From the NCBI RefSeq assembly GCF_937616625.2, contig NC_065571.1:9798501-9862500 (forward strand): a DNA stretch of 64,000 nucleotides, read 5' to 3'. Each line of letters begins with the position of its first letter. Position 1 is the first letter of the stretch. This DNA is from Mercurialis annua. Its lineage: Eukaryota > Streptophyta > Magnoliopsida > Malpighiales > Euphorbiaceae. Shown here in pieces: positions 23,012 through 35,799 of the stretch. The notes below the pieces were generated by a model. It saw only the letters and a list, made by a program, of their open reading frames with translations, was not told the origin of the DNA and did no database searches. Made by a program: the position numbers and the translations under genes.

Positions 23012-23022
23012 TGTATATATAA
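23012..23022 (-). promoter_or_regulatory. TATA box of the cyclin-like gene
   Basis: Minus strand CTTATATATACAC lies about 120 bases upstream of the ATG, followed by a pyrimidine-rich leader. A good TATA position for a plant gene. Confidence 0.6.
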
Positions 23023-24062
23023 GTCTCTGTTTCACTATCAGGGAGTTAGTTATGCATTATAACGGCTTCTTAGATCCAGTGACAAGTAATTTTATGCCAC
23101 GTATGCACAGTGGCATTATCAAACACTTAAACTATCAATTTGCACCTTTAACTTGTAGACAATGACCAATTAACACCCATCTTAACTTTTATTTTTTTAT
23201 CAGTTTGGTCACTTGTGATTTTCTATTAGTAGTTATTGAAACAATTCATTAACATTATTTATTACTCTAGAAATAAGGTTTGTAATTTTAGCATTATTTG
23301 ATAACAGCATTTCGAATTCTATTAATATGACTTTTATCTTCTTAATATGTTTAAGATTAATGATACCATTGATTGAAAAAATCATTTTTATATCTTATTA
23401 AATTCAATAATATTTGAAATTGAAATTTGTTTTTACTAAAAATGATAGCCACGTCGTAAAAATACTTTTTTAAACTTTTACTTACAAATATACACTTTTA
23501 ATATTTTTTTATCAAAAATCTACAAATTATCTATTAAAAAGTTGCCATTGATCTACCAAATTTTGTAAAAAGAAAAGGTGGAAAACGTATTTTTATAATA
23601 AAGAAATAACGAGCGTATTCTTGCAGACATGTTGACCAAAAGAGAGATTTTTGTAAAAGAAATCCATAAAATAATTTGATAATGTTTAAAATAACAGTAA
23701 CAAAAAATAAATAAACTAAACTGAATAGTTAAGTTTCAGTCACTGATTTTTACCGACGGATTTTGCGGTTGGCAATCCCTCGGTAAAAATGATCTGATCA
23801 ACAAAAGCTCCATTATCATATAGTTTTATAGAGAAGTCATAGACCATGTTAAAACATATACATAAATGATCTGATCACCAAAAACTTTCAGGCATACTAC
23901 ACTTCACAGGAGTACTACAGCAGAAAGGCATCTGATATGCTGCAAAATGACATGCTCAAGGATTCATGAGGATACTACACCAAACATCCAGCAAAGCCTG
24001 AAGTATAAATGAAGCGCAAAAACCAACATATGCTTCACTACAACTTTCGGAAAGGCACAACA
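23023..24062. other. spacer; CACTA-like scrap; downstream edge of duplication
   Basis: Mostly AT-rich. At 23740-23795 CACTGATTTTTACCGACGG is followed by CCTCGGTAAAAATGA inverted, a fragment resembling CACTA sub-terminal repeats. From about 23800 the sequence matches 11820 onward (downstream part of the F-box duplication). Confidence 0.45.
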
Positions 24063-25629
24063 TTAATTGACGAAAACAAGTTCGCAAGTACTAGAACTTC
24101 TTTCGAAGTTTGAAACCTCATATTTAACCCCTTCCATTTTCTTCCTCATTCTGGGCCTTGTACTGAAATCAAAACAGTGAATATTCATGCATTCCAATAC
24201 TTCACCACATTCCAGCAGATACTTTACAAGATAGAGCTCACCGGGCAATCCCACGAAGTTAAAAATTTCAACCTTCTTTAGATGGTAAAGCAAACATTCA
24301 GGCACCGAGTCTGGCTGATGCCAATAGAAACGGTAATAATCTCTTCCACTTTTTCGAGGCACCACAAGTCCCTGAGAGAAAAACAGCAAACAACTTCAGG
24401 CATTTCTAACCAACAAGAATTTTGAATTAGATCGGTATAGATAAATAACAACTTGCCTCAGGAAAGACAAGAACTTCTAGATTTGGAGAGCTCTGCAGCA
24501 AATCTGGCAGCGATTCCCAATCAACTGGCTTTCCAACATACAACTCCAATTTCTTAAGATTATTGAATGTAGGCAATCCATGATCGTGGATTATAGTATG
24601 CAGACCCTATACGCAGATAAGTAAGGAAATATAAGAGTAACCATGATGAGATTACAAATGAAAGAACAGCTAAAGTTAGTGGTATTCAGAAAGACAACCA
24701 AGAACACACACCTGCATGATTCGTCCATTCAAAACTAGATGCTGAACTTTAGAGATTCCATTCAGAAGGTCTAAATCACATCCACCGTAAATATGTGCCT
24801 CGACGAGGGAAGAGGAAGAATTCATAGAATAACCTCCTAATTTTTCACCACTAAGTTCGAGATACTCAAGACATGGAGTATTCAGCTGAATCTTATGCTC
24901 ATTTTCAGAATGATCAACATAGGAGTGAATGGTCAACTTTTTTAAGGAAGGTGTATTAATTTTCATAACTTGTACACCATCCTCATCTCGTCTTATAATC
25001 TCTAGCTCTTCAAGGACAGGGCAGCCAGAAAAGAGCCTATCCATAGAGGCATCACTCATATACACAACACTATCAAGACTGAGGATTTTAAGAATTGGGT
25101 AACAAATATGAGTGGGTAAATCTAGCATAAACTCTCCGCTAATTTTCAGAACAACTAATGTTTTGCAAGTAAACAGTCTCCATGGAAGTTGTTGAAGTTC
25201 AAAGGAACCTCCTTCAATACTCAATTCTTGGATATTGCAAGTTATTACAGCACAAACCCATAAATAAATATTAGGGGAAACCTGACAGATATGGCAATGC
25301 AGATGGCATTTTCGAATGATCGACCCTCCATGATAAAAGATGACTCTATCCACATAATCCTTGAAGGACCTCAACTTAGCGTAGCATTCATTTTTGTCCG
25401 AGAAATTCGTAGGAAACTGATCAGAAAAATCAAGATCTGTAGTAAGTGTCCAAAGGTATTCCCATCTTTTAGACAAAATGCTGGTTGCAACGGCTTCTTT
25501 CGTTGTAAAATACGAAAGAATGTGAGTTAAAACTTCATCAGGCAACTTGCTGATCAAGTCCACACTATGACTACTGACATTAGAATCACCCAAATGCCTC
25601 GGCTTGATCAATGGCGAGCTTGTATCCAT
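24063..25629 (-). CDS. F-box/FBD/LRR protein, copy 2
   Basis: Minus-strand exons 24712-25629, 24457-24606 and 24063-24371, identical in lengths (918, 150, 309 nt) to copy 1 and giving 458 residues. F-box at about residues 25-65 (SKLPDEVLTHILSYFTTKEAVATSILSK split over the motif), LRR-like region, then FBD domain (DSVPECLLYHLKKVEIFNF). Likely an SCF substrate receptor; target unknown. Intron 2 again has the GC donor GAG|GCAAGT. It differs from copy 1 by scattered substitutions and no frame breaks, so both look functional. A leader intron ending TGTAG just before the start is likely. Confidence 0.9.
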
Positions 25630-26004
25630 TTATAACTACAATCCAACAAAAGAAAAGACACCAATCACAACTTTTGAATTCAAAAATCCAAGAAAGACTG
25701 AAACAAGCACTACAAAGGTACCATCTTTTGTTAGTGATCAAATCAAAAACAAAAGGTCATAATACTTTAATAAAATGGCTGAGAAATACTTCTCCACCTA
25801 GTAATAATATTTCCCAAAAAGATAAAAAAGAAAAATATTTTTGTATTATTATCATGGCAAATTACATAACGGAAAACCCATTAACCAAAATCATATTAAA
25901 AAAATTGCAGTTCTTTAAGTTCCCATTTTAAAGAGTGAAACAAAGAAGCAACACAAAAAAAGAGATGCACAGAGAGAATATAGAAGATCAAAATGATACT
26001 TATA

Positions 26005-26070
26005 CTGATCCTTTCACTTGCCAACTTCCTGCTGCGAGGTTCAATTTTTCCCGCTCTTCTTCTTCTTTTT
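26005..26070 (-). promoter_or_regulatory. duplicated upstream region of F-box copy 2
   Basis: CTTTCACTTGCCAACTTCCTG and the CCCGCTCTTC that follows match the block upstream of copy 1 (14125-14165), fixing the upstream limit of the duplication near 26.1 kb. Confidence 0.5.
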
Positions 26071-27017
26071 TTAATGGCAGGGGAGAGGGTTTTCACTTTT
26101 AAATCTGTTTTAGCTTTGTTCTGTTGTTTTTGTTCCTTCCTCATCGTGGATTTTTCAAAAAATAATTATTTTAAACCCCTGAATTTTATAATTTCCATAC
26201 ATTTTAAAAGTCTTTTTAGTTAAATATGAAATTCAATTGAATTTCTATGTATTTGGATCAAATAAATTTTTATAATTTAAATTTAAATATAATATTCAAT
26301 TTATTTGATTTTATTTAAAATTAATTTCATATTTAAATTTCGAAAAAATCAAACACTAAAGTTCATTTTCAAATAATTTTCAAACAGAATTAATTTAGAA
26401 ATAAAATAAATAAAATGTTATACACTTTGATTCAAACATGCCGTAAAGAAAAAATGATTTATTTATATCTCTAAAATTTAACTAGAAAATCAAATATTTT
26501 GATATCTAAAAAAATTTAAATATATCTCTAATATTTTAAAAAAATGAACGATCAGTTCTCCGGTTTTGATAAACACACCCCAAATATCTCAATTTTTTGC
26601 ACTTAATCATACGTCTAAATAAGAAAGATCAAATTCAATCTATTATATTTTGTAATTGATTTTTATAGAGAATAATAAAATCTCACAATTATATTATCCT
26701 ATTAACTTAATAAAATATTATATGTCATCCATGTCACGGTAGAATAACAGTAAAATAAAAATTCATTAAAAAAAGAGTCCAAATTGACATTCTTTACAAT
26801 GTTAGGATTCATATAGAAAATAAAAAAATATCAAGACCTAAAGTAAAATTTGAATCTAAAGTGAGAATCCAATTATACCTTTAACCAAGGTTCATTAATT
26901 TAGCATAATTATTAATTTACTACTACAATTACCATCATTAATTATTAATCATAATAACACTCGTCCTACTTCATAATCCATTTCTTTATCAAAACAAAAC
27001 AAAATCCAAACAGAAAA
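26071..27017. other. intergenic, probable promoter of AP-5-like gene at its right end
   Basis: AT-rich. 26220-26340 has ATTTAAATTT-type self-complementary tracts but no clear element. 26950-27017 (CATTTCTTTATC, then AAAACAAAACAAAATCC) reads as a plant leader just before the ATG. Confidence 0.4.
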
Positions 27018-30000
27018 ATGAACGATAGAGAGAAAGGAGATGACTGGGATTTTCATCTCCGAACACTCTCGATCAGCGCCCGCGACTCCAATTTATCCGG
27101 CGACCCTGCCTCCGATCCCTCTCTTCTCCATTCTGTAAGTTTTTCTCTTAATTTTTACTGTCTGCTTAATCAATATGTTTTTTTTGTCAATGTTTTGAGA
27201 TTAATTTGATGTTATTTGTTAAATTAGGTTAAAAAGCTGCATGAACTGTGTAAGAAGGAAAATTTCTCCGAGGATTTGATTGCTAGAGTTTATCCTCAGT
27301 TTAACAGACTTTTTCAACGCTCTGTTGCTTCTCTTCCTCAGTCTAGGTCTTCTTATGGACTTCTTTTACTGGTATGTTTGTCCTTTTTTTTGTTTAATGA
27401 GAATTTCATGCTGTCTTATGATTAATTTACATACTCAGTTGTATGGAATTTAATTCTATGTTGTGATCAATTAGGCTATTCTTCAATTTTTCCTTGATTT
27501 TGGAGATGTAGTTCTGCACGATGCTGATCCTAGTTTGCGGTCTTTTTTTCGGTCATGTTTGAGCCGGTAAGAATGTAGAATAAGGAATTAATTTATTGCT
27601 TACATTTCATTTTAAATTAAGAACATGTAGTTATTAAAATTAAACGGAACGGAACAAATCAACAAATGACATTTAAGGAGTAACTTTTGAGTAGTTCTTT
27701 CTCTGAAGAAGTTTCTAATGGAGTCTTATCTTAATATAAACATGATATCTTTTTTATTTATAATTTTATTTATTGTTATTTTAATCATTATCCTATGTGT
27801 ATTTTATCTAATATTTATCTCAGTGAATTTGCTGATCCAGCTGTTGCAGAAGCAACTCTTGATTTTCTAAATGTCAATGAGAAAAAGCTCCTGAATTCTT
27901 TTCCCACTTTACTGCCTCAGGTATATTTTGGTTTAGGAGCAACATGATATAAGTAATTTGTTTTTCCTTTAATAAATTTGAAATGTTTACATTCAGACTG
28001 CTAATGTAAGGAAAAAAGTTGCAAAATGTAGCTGTGACTGTATTTTGTTTAGTTTTTGATGATAGAATATAAGTGATGAAGACAGAAGATAATTACAGAA
28101 ATTAAATAAATTAATGAGGATTATTATGACTATTTTGTTTTTGTCTAATGTTGATAATTTGTTTTTGTCTAATGTTGATAATTTGTTTGCAGTTCTTTCC
28201 TTTGCTGCTGAAGCTAATCGCGTGGAATGGAGAGAAGTAATTACTTTTACAATTTTATTTAACGTTACTTCTAGTTCTATGTAATATTTAACATTCATGG
28301 TCTCTACTGCAATGTTTGTTTTGGCCATCTTCCCCCTTAAATATGCAACTATTCTAGTTATTGTTGGCTGTGTCATGCTGTGATAGTTTTTATCTCTTCT
28401 TATATACTGTAAATGAGGTGTTCGTCTTTCCCTAGATACTATAGAGATATCCTACCAGTACTTCCATTAAGCTGATAATGAGGACGCTGATGATTGTTAG
28501 TAAGTAGGTGTCATGATGTATGCTCTAATACATTTATGTGTGCTGGAAATAACTACTGGAAGTTTTATGATAATTGTTTTAACTATGGTAGCAACGGGGC
28601 GAAAAATAAAAAACTAAACATAATGAACACAACATTGTTTATTTTTTATGGGATGGAATAGCTGGATTTGTTGTTTCATAATGTATCTGATTAGTGAGGG
28701 TTAAAAGAAGTGTTCTGAAACTAGTAATTTTTGGTAGGTTAAATGAATAGCTAACTGGTAATGATGTCCGCTTATTGTGTTTGAATCTCTATATATTCAT
28801 TAGACATGACGATTACTTGACATTTTTTACAATTCTTATAAGGTTGTCTCAAAATCAAAGTAATAAGTCATTTTGTATGACTCTTAAGTCCGACAAAATT
28901 TAAGAATATGTTATCCAATTTTACATTGATGTGTTCTTGTAAATGTAATTCAGGTTTATCAACTCTGTTAATTCAGTTTATGAATAACAGTAGCTTCCTG
29001 GAAGATCAGCTGATTATCATTTATATGATTGGGTTTCAGATTAGAAAAATTATTTCTGAAGATCTTTCCTGGAATGATATCAACTGGCTCATTTCTTCCT
29101 CTATTTCCAGCTGTAGTGGATCTGCCAAGTAAGGTCACATGGCCAGCCATCTTGTCATCTATTACGCTGCTGGTCAATTAATGTTATGGCATGTTAATGA
29201 AATTTTATTTGCAACATGATTGATATAGAGATTTATTCTTGATCTATGTATACTTTTTAATTTGTCTAAAAGTGTTCCATGTGATAGGGGTTGACTGGTA
29301 ATTCTATTAAATTTGGCAATGCTGGCTTAGTGAAGTAGTGCAAGTAGCCATATGCAAGGGGTTCTATAGTTATCATTTTTTTTGAAATATGCTTTCTGCT
29401 GCAATACTTGTCTCCATGTATGTATGAGCGTAAAGGAAGAAATTTTCGAGTATGATTTATTAGTACATGTCATTTTTTAGTTTCTCTTAATGCATCTCAA
29501 CAATTATTTTTTGATCTAGATATCCTCTGCAGCATTCTTATTGTCCTTTGATTTTGTATTTCATTAATTTGTGAGGTTTGACATTTATGCTCATGTTTCT
29601 ACTAGTTTTGGTGGTAGCATTAGAGAAGGTAGAGCGGAGCTCAGGACCACTTATTGGAAATAGCATAGCCTCCATCCAAAAGAGTGCGGCTCCAGAGGTT
29701 ATTTTTAAGACTGCAATTTTATTTGTCTGGCCAAAGGCATATGGTGCAACTTCTGAGATTCATTATATTTGGATGCAGATGTTACTTGCACTCATGGATG
29801 AAGCTTATACTGGTTCAGTAGGAGATATTGGGGCAGACTCTGAGTCTGAGGATAGCAGCACAATGGATGGGGCTGATCCTTTGTTTCTTGAGATTCTGAA
29901 GGATGAAAATGATGGGCTTGCTGTATGCTCTTTTATCTTTCTCGTTTTTAATTTGGCGATTGGACAAATGCAATATTAAAATATGTTTATTGTTATAAAA

Positions 30001-32878
30001 ATCACAAGCACCTTGTTGTATTTGAGAAAATGAGATCCTACAATTGTCAAGGATTACCAGTTGACTTTCTTAAGATGAAGTTGTGCTTCTGGCTTTTGTG
30101 CCGTGCCACAATGTTGTTTTCTTGCATGTTTTTTTGTTCTCTCTTTTGAACAATTATACCCTCTACATTATATTCCTTTCTTTCTTTCTATTAGTTCTGG
30201 TTTCTCTCTTTCTTATTTTTTTCCTGTAGAAAAAGGTGTATTTTAGTGATTCTTACACATCCCTTTTTCTTTTTACGTAATATAGGCTGTAATTTGTTTT
30301 ATTTGCATCCCTTTTATCGAACTTAGTTCATTGCAGCTTTATTCTCTTGATTTTTCTTTTTTGTTTCTGGCCTTACTCTATTTTTAGACTGCTCCAAGAA
30401 TCCATTGTTTGTATTGCACTATAACTTGATCTTGTATTTGGGAGGAATAAGTGAAAATTTAAAACATCAATTTCAAATTAATGTGTAGCTGTGTTTTGAA
30501 AACTATGAAGATCAATAATTCCATGATGTGGTTGAATTTTCTGGAGCGTAATGTCAGTGGGTGTTGCATTTCAGGAGCGGCACTGGACTTCTCCATCAGT
30601 GGCTGCAACTCTACAGGCTGCTGTAAATAGCCCCCAGTCTGATAGGCTAAAGCAAGCACTTAAAATAGCTCCCCAGCTTCTTGATGTGTATTTCCCTATA
30701 GCATCAAATGATGTTAATGATTGTATGTTGACATTCTTTAGTCTCATTTCAGAATGTCATCATAAACATTTTCTTTTAGACTTCTTTTCTGCTGATGCAT
30801 TTTCCAAAGTAAAATAAGTTATGCACCTGCCTTCTATGTTGATGGTTTTCTAAAATGTTTCCATTTTCTTTGCAGCTATGATCTGCGCATTGGTTCCTCT
30901 ATTAATGTCCAGAAATGAGACACTATTTCCAGAAAAAAGATTTTCATATGAGGTGCATCGATATCATGAGAATATTTGAAGTGTACTCTGAGTGGTTTTC
31001 CTGTGGCATTGCTGGTTGATATGCAATAAAATTCTTTAATTTTCCTCGGATGTTCCAATAGTAAATTTGTGGAAACTGCTCAGGTACTATTTTTTCTATG
31101 CGTATGTCACTTTTACTATTTATTTGCAGATCCGAAAGAGACTTTTACAGTTCATGCTTGCTGCATTTCAGCGATCTCCTGAATTTATTGCCCTTTTAAA
31201 GGTTTTACCTGACTCTATTTACTTGTATTATGTTATTTCAGTTATGAAATGTTAGCTTTTGTGATCATACATTGATAGTCAGCGCAAATTATGTTCCAAA
31301 CACCGTTAAATCTAAATGGAAAAGTTATTGTGGTGATAAAAACCAGTGTGGGGATACACATTTATTGGAGTTGCCGTAGGTGCCTCAAATTGGAACTTTT
31401 GGTATCATTACTCTGCTTCTGTTTAATACGATAAAAAGAATGATCTTAACCTTTGGAAATGGTGAAGACTGAAGAGACTTAAATCAAGAACTTTTTTTTG
31501 CAGTATATCTCAATATTCAGAAATTTTCTGGGAACAAATATAATGTTGTGATTGCTTTTTTCATAATTTTCATTATGATCTTTTTGTTATTTAGTGAAAG
31601 AATGGTTCATGCACTGTATTTATAACTGTTCATCATGTTTGTGATATGTTTAATACACCTTGACAAATATTCATACTTTTCTACAGAAACCTATAATGGA
31701 CAGGCTTGCGGAAGCTTATGACAGCCCTGCAAAGGTTAGCTGATTGAAATTGCGTTTGAATAATATTACCCATAGCTTGCCTTTATAACTGAGAGTTGCC
31801 ATTATTTTCTTTGACAAGTCCTTAATCTTTTTCTTTATCACATGTATTTTTTCTGCAGACAGAACTGGCTTTACAGTTGTGCTGGGCCATTGGGGAGCAT
31901 GGTGGTGGTGGTGAGGCTCACAAAGATGCAGCTCGTGAGCTTTTTGAGAACTTAGAGCTACTTCTTTACGAGAACCTATCTACTAGGTACAATTTGAATT
32001 GTCTTTTTTGTTTTCCATCTTCAAATTTGTTTTCCATGCAGTTGGCCTATATTAACAAGTTTATTTCTATTTATATTGGAAGTCGTCTCGGCCTAAGAGA
32101 GTCAACCACGGGTCCTAATGGTTCAAATTCCAGAAAGATGTCACAGTCAAGGCTCTTATGTTTTGTTGTAACAGCTATCACTAAGCTGGCCACATATCAT
32201 CGCGAGTTAATGCCGAGAGCACGTGTATCTTTAGGCAAGGTGTGTTTTCAAAATTTTGACTGGATGTTTTGTTGGACCGGAAATTTGATTTTTCGTAACA
32301 CATTTTAGCGGAATTCCACCATCAATATGCATTTATGATCTGTTTCATTTCTTCATATCTGCATCCCCAGGTAGCTCGATCTCGAATCTCCGATGTCAGA
32401 GTACGAAAGCGTGCTCGTGATTATTTGGGATTAATGAGTGAACCAGCTATATGTTTGTCTGTTTTTGGGCCTTCAAAACCTTCTCATGGGCACATGCAGA
32501 ATCCGGGCACTGTTAACTGGAGTGAAGGAGGAACAAAGATGGTTGCACACATCCCGTTTTACATTCTTGGCGAGCAACAAGGTTAGCAGTTATATTGAAT
32601 AAAATTTGTTGTACAAATAAAAGAATAAGAAAATGGAGTGGGTGGGAGATCATAAAATGAACCCAAAACGTACATTTACATTATAAATGCATTGCCACCG
32701 CGGATAATTGTTGAAATATAGATCTTACAAGTTTCTTGGTCTTCACGGAATGGATTTTCAAAGTTCGCAATCCTCTTTATCTGCGCATTGCTCTGCCATT
32801 TAACTGCGGATGTTCTTTATTTTTGTAGGTCCGCCTTTCCATGATTTTTCCCTTTCAGACATTCTTCCAAGAAGATGA
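27018..32878 (+). CDS. AP-5 adaptor complex zeta-subunit-like protein
   Basis: Sixteen exons: 27018-27134, 27228-27371, 27475-27566, 27824-27920, 28193-28236, 29040-29128, 29606-29697, 29779-29922, 30575-30722, 30876-30952, 31130-31201, 31687-31734, 31859-31986, 32083-32239, 32371-32581, 32829-32878. They sum to 1,710 nt, exactly 569 codons plus stop, with every phase compatible. The protein is helical and leucine-rich with landmarks SSYGLLLLAILQFFLDFGD, LALMDEAYTGS, LCWAIGEHGGGG and a C-terminus GPPFHDFSFSDILPRR, which I recall from plant proteins annotated as AP-5 zeta. AP-5 is an endosomal trafficking adaptor. No catalytic motifs. Intron 7 (29698-29778, 81 bp) has no stop in frame, so its retention would add 27 residues. 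Gene model firm; family name less so. Confidence 0.85.
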
Positions 32879-33557
32879 TAGCAACTTGTGTATATTAAGA
32901 AATGTATCTCTAGAAATTCTGCGTTTAGCTTAATTTGACTTCTAGTTTCAGAAGTCGGTTTATTCCCTTTGTATTCTTTGATTGCTACAAAATATGCGAG
33001 TGGAAACACAAATAAAGTAGTTTTGTTTGCTATGGCAAGGAGCAAAAACTGAGTGTATATTATTTGTATCCGTGAAGTTATTATCTATTTATTTAATCTT
33101 TAGTTTTGAAATGAATCCGCTTTATTAACATGTTGGTTGTTGCATCTATTTGGTGCTCAAAGAGTGGAGCAATTTCGGTATGTGACATTATCAATTATTT
33201 TAATTTTATTTATTCAAATCAAAGTATTTAAAAGTTTATAATTTTAGCTGAATTCAATTTTTATTTTATTTTATTTAATTTAGACTTACGTGACATGATT
33301 TTAATTTATAATGTAATATGATTCTAAAAGGTTTCAAGTCTCTTTGTTTTGAATTAATTAAATTAAATTAGATTTCTTTAATTTCATGATATAAGTTTAT
33401 GAATTAGAATGTCTCACTCTATAAAAAATATACTTCCTCCACTTTTTCTATATTGTTTATTTTAATCTTTTGTCCTTTTTAAATAAATAACAAATGTTGA
33501 AATTATTATTTAAAACTTACTAATGAATTAGTATTTATTGCTATGTATTAAAAATTA
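32879..33557. other. 3' flank of AP-5-like gene and AT-rich spacer
   Basis: AATAAAG near 33010 could serve as a polyadenylation signal. Beyond about 33150 only AT-rich sequence; no gene or element recognised. Confidence 0.4.
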
Positions 33558-34340
33558 GAGGAAATTACACCATTTACCAAAAAAAAATGAAAACAATTAC
33601 AAAACTACATGTTAACTTTTTTCATTTACAAAAATATTAATAATATTTACAAAAGTATAAAAAAATAAAAAAAAAATATCAAACATACGGTGTATACTGT
33701 GGGTATAATGTCAGTATACTAATAAACTAACATTATATCAACATTATACCAAAATTATACCAACATTATACATACTGAGATTTTATTAATATTAAATAAA
33801 AAATTACCAAAATTACATTAAATCGTATATTAAAAATTAAACTAATAATATACCAAAATTATACCAACAGTATACCAAGAGTGAACACATCAAAATATAT
33901 TAAAATTTTATTATTACATCAACATTACACCACATCGCATACTAAATATTAACCGAACAATATACTAAAATTATACCAACAATATACAAATTCTCTAGGT
34001 CATTACCAACTATAGTGAAAAATACATATAAAAAAAATTATACATGTTATCAACTAGAAAATATATATAAAAATTGTATAATCAATATGCCAAAATTATA
34101 CTGAAATTATACCAATAATAAACCAAATATTATTTTTAAATTATCTGATTTATAGTTTTAATATTCTAAAATTATACCATAATTATATCGACATTATACA
34201 AATCGTACTTTTGTAATTAATTTTTATTATTTGGTAATTTTGTAATTAATTTTAAATCAGTCATATTTTTATAAATAAAAAAAGTTTACAGGTACTTTTG
34301 TAAATATTTTTAAAATTTTAGATATTTTTGTCATCGTCCC
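33558..34340. mobile_element. Mutator-like MITE, 783 bp, with TATACCAA microrepeat core
   Basis: Exact 9-bp duplication TAAAAATTA (33549-33557, 34341-34349). Left end GAGGAAATTACACCATTTAC, right end inverted GGGACGATGACAAAAATA. Both arms carry TTTACAAAAGTA-like sequence. The core is repeated ACCAACATTATACC/TATACCAAAATTA units. Same plan as the elements at 2141, 5941 and 7342. Confidence 0.83.
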
Positions 34341-34551
34341 TAAAAATTATAAGTAAATAAAAATTAGTAGCAATATTAAATAGGAATAAAGTAAAGAATT
34401 GTAAAAATTCATAATGTTTAATAAATAGTCTGAAAATTATAAAGTGAATAATTTTACTAGGGGTAAGGTAGTAGTGTGAGCTACGATATTCTATTCTTTT
34501 TTTCTCATTTTAAAATGTTTAAATATCAAATCTGGGAGAAGTATTCTCAAA

Positions 34552-34622
34552 GCACCAGTGGTCTAGTGGTAGAATAGTACCCTGCCACGGTACAGACCCG
34601 GGTTCGATTCCCGGCTGGTGCA
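34552..34622 (+). tRNA. tRNA-Gly(GCC), copy 1
   Basis: 71 nt; acceptor stem GCACCAG/CTGGTGC, A box TGGTCTAGTGG, anticodon GCC in CTGCCAC, B box GGTTCGATTCC, discriminator A. Followed within 10 nt by a C/D snoRNA. Confidence 0.97.
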
Positions 34623-34631
34623 TTTCTCGTA

Positions 34632-34716
34632 GAGCAATGAGGAAAAATGCGCCCAATGATGGGTTGGGTCCCATCAATCATCTGATTCCAAGATGACGAT
34701 AAGCGCACCTGAGCTC
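34632..34716 (+). ncRNA. C/D box snoRNA co-transcribed with tRNA-Gly (snoR43-like), copy 1
   Basis: Terminal stem GAGC (34632-34635)/GCTC (34713-34716). C box ATGAGGA (34637-34643), D' CTGA (34682-34685), C' ATGACGA (34693-34699), D CTGA (34709-34712). It follows the tRNA directly and is followed by a T run (from 34718), the RNA polymerase III stop. Plant tRNA-Gly-snoR43 pairs transcribed as one precursor are established; identity with snoR43 is from memory of that arrangement. C/D snoRNAs guide 2'-O-methylation. The guide would be the bases before D' (CCATCAATCAT); I cannot assign the target. Confidence 0.87.
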
Positions 34717-34735
34717 TCTTTTTTTATTTTTATTT
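34717..34735 (+). terminator. RNA polymerase III T-run terminator
   Basis: CTCTTTTTTTATTTTTATTTTT follows the snoRNA D box, and no T run of four or more separates tRNA and snoRNA, as expected for a single transcript. Confidence 0.75.
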
Positions 34736-34739
34736 TTCC

Positions 34740-35799
34740 TTCTCATTTTTCGTTTTTACCCACAATTGTATTTACACAGGGAAAAATTTAATTTTGGCTT
34801 GATGTTAATGTCAAGGATAAACCCCTCATGATAAATTTGAGTAATTTTTTTTTAATTCTTTTAAAAAATGATTCAGTTACCTTTTTTCCAAACGGTGTTA
34901 ACCCCGTCCGACAATGACATAATTTAAAAAAAGTCATTTATTTTCAAAATTCCGAAGATATGTTATAAACAATTTGTTAAAAGGGGCTTATTTAATCTCA
35001 GATAAAATTAAATACATATTTTCATAATTTTTTTAAATTTTATAAATTAAGTGACAAACAATTGTGAGCGGCAAGGTGAAGTGTGCACCTAAACTTTTAG
35101 CGATCACGACGCTATTTTTTATATAAATTTGAGATTATGATATTAAACACAAAAATTAGTGGGAAGGTTAGAATTCTTCACATGATAAAACCGAGACAAT
35201 TTTCTAGAATTCAGACAGTGATTTGATTCCATCATGAAACACTAATAATTGTACCAGTCAGAAATTCAGGTTCAAGTACTAATATTTTATAATTGTGTTA
35301 AAACTTTTATATTTTATTATTTCACTAATTTATCTTATCTATTCAATTTATTATATGTCAATGTCATTTTGTTAATTTAACTCTAAATATATCAATATGA
35401 AAGTTGGTTCAAAAATTTATCATATTGAATGATATATACGATCTCTAATTATATTTTAATTAGCATTAATATTTCTAAATGAATTGAAATTAATTAAAGG
35501 TTACTTTTTCTAACTAAAATACTAAACTTAATTAGTCAAATTAATTAATGGCGATCATGAAATTTGAGAGTAATTTTATTATTATAAATTACAATTTATA
35601 ATAATATACAAACAAATAAATGAATAAAACAAATTTCAAATGAAAACATAAAAAAATAATGAAAACAAAGCATACAACCTTAAAAATTTATAATTTTAAA
35701 TCTAAACCGATTTTAGAATACAATAGTAAATTTTAATTACAAATAAAATAGAATACTAAACGCTTGAGTGATATTTTTTTAATTAATTTTTTAATAGAC
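34740..35799. other. spacer, nothing firm
   Basis: 34790-35060 has weakly inverted ends (AAACCCCTCATG versus GGGGCTTATTT) suggesting an eroded miniature element; no duplication found. The rest is AT-rich spacer. Confidence 0.35.

Noticed and set aside
29578..29979. Separate 133-codon gene
   Set aside because: It is exons 7 and 8 of the AP-5-like gene read through the stop-free intron between them.
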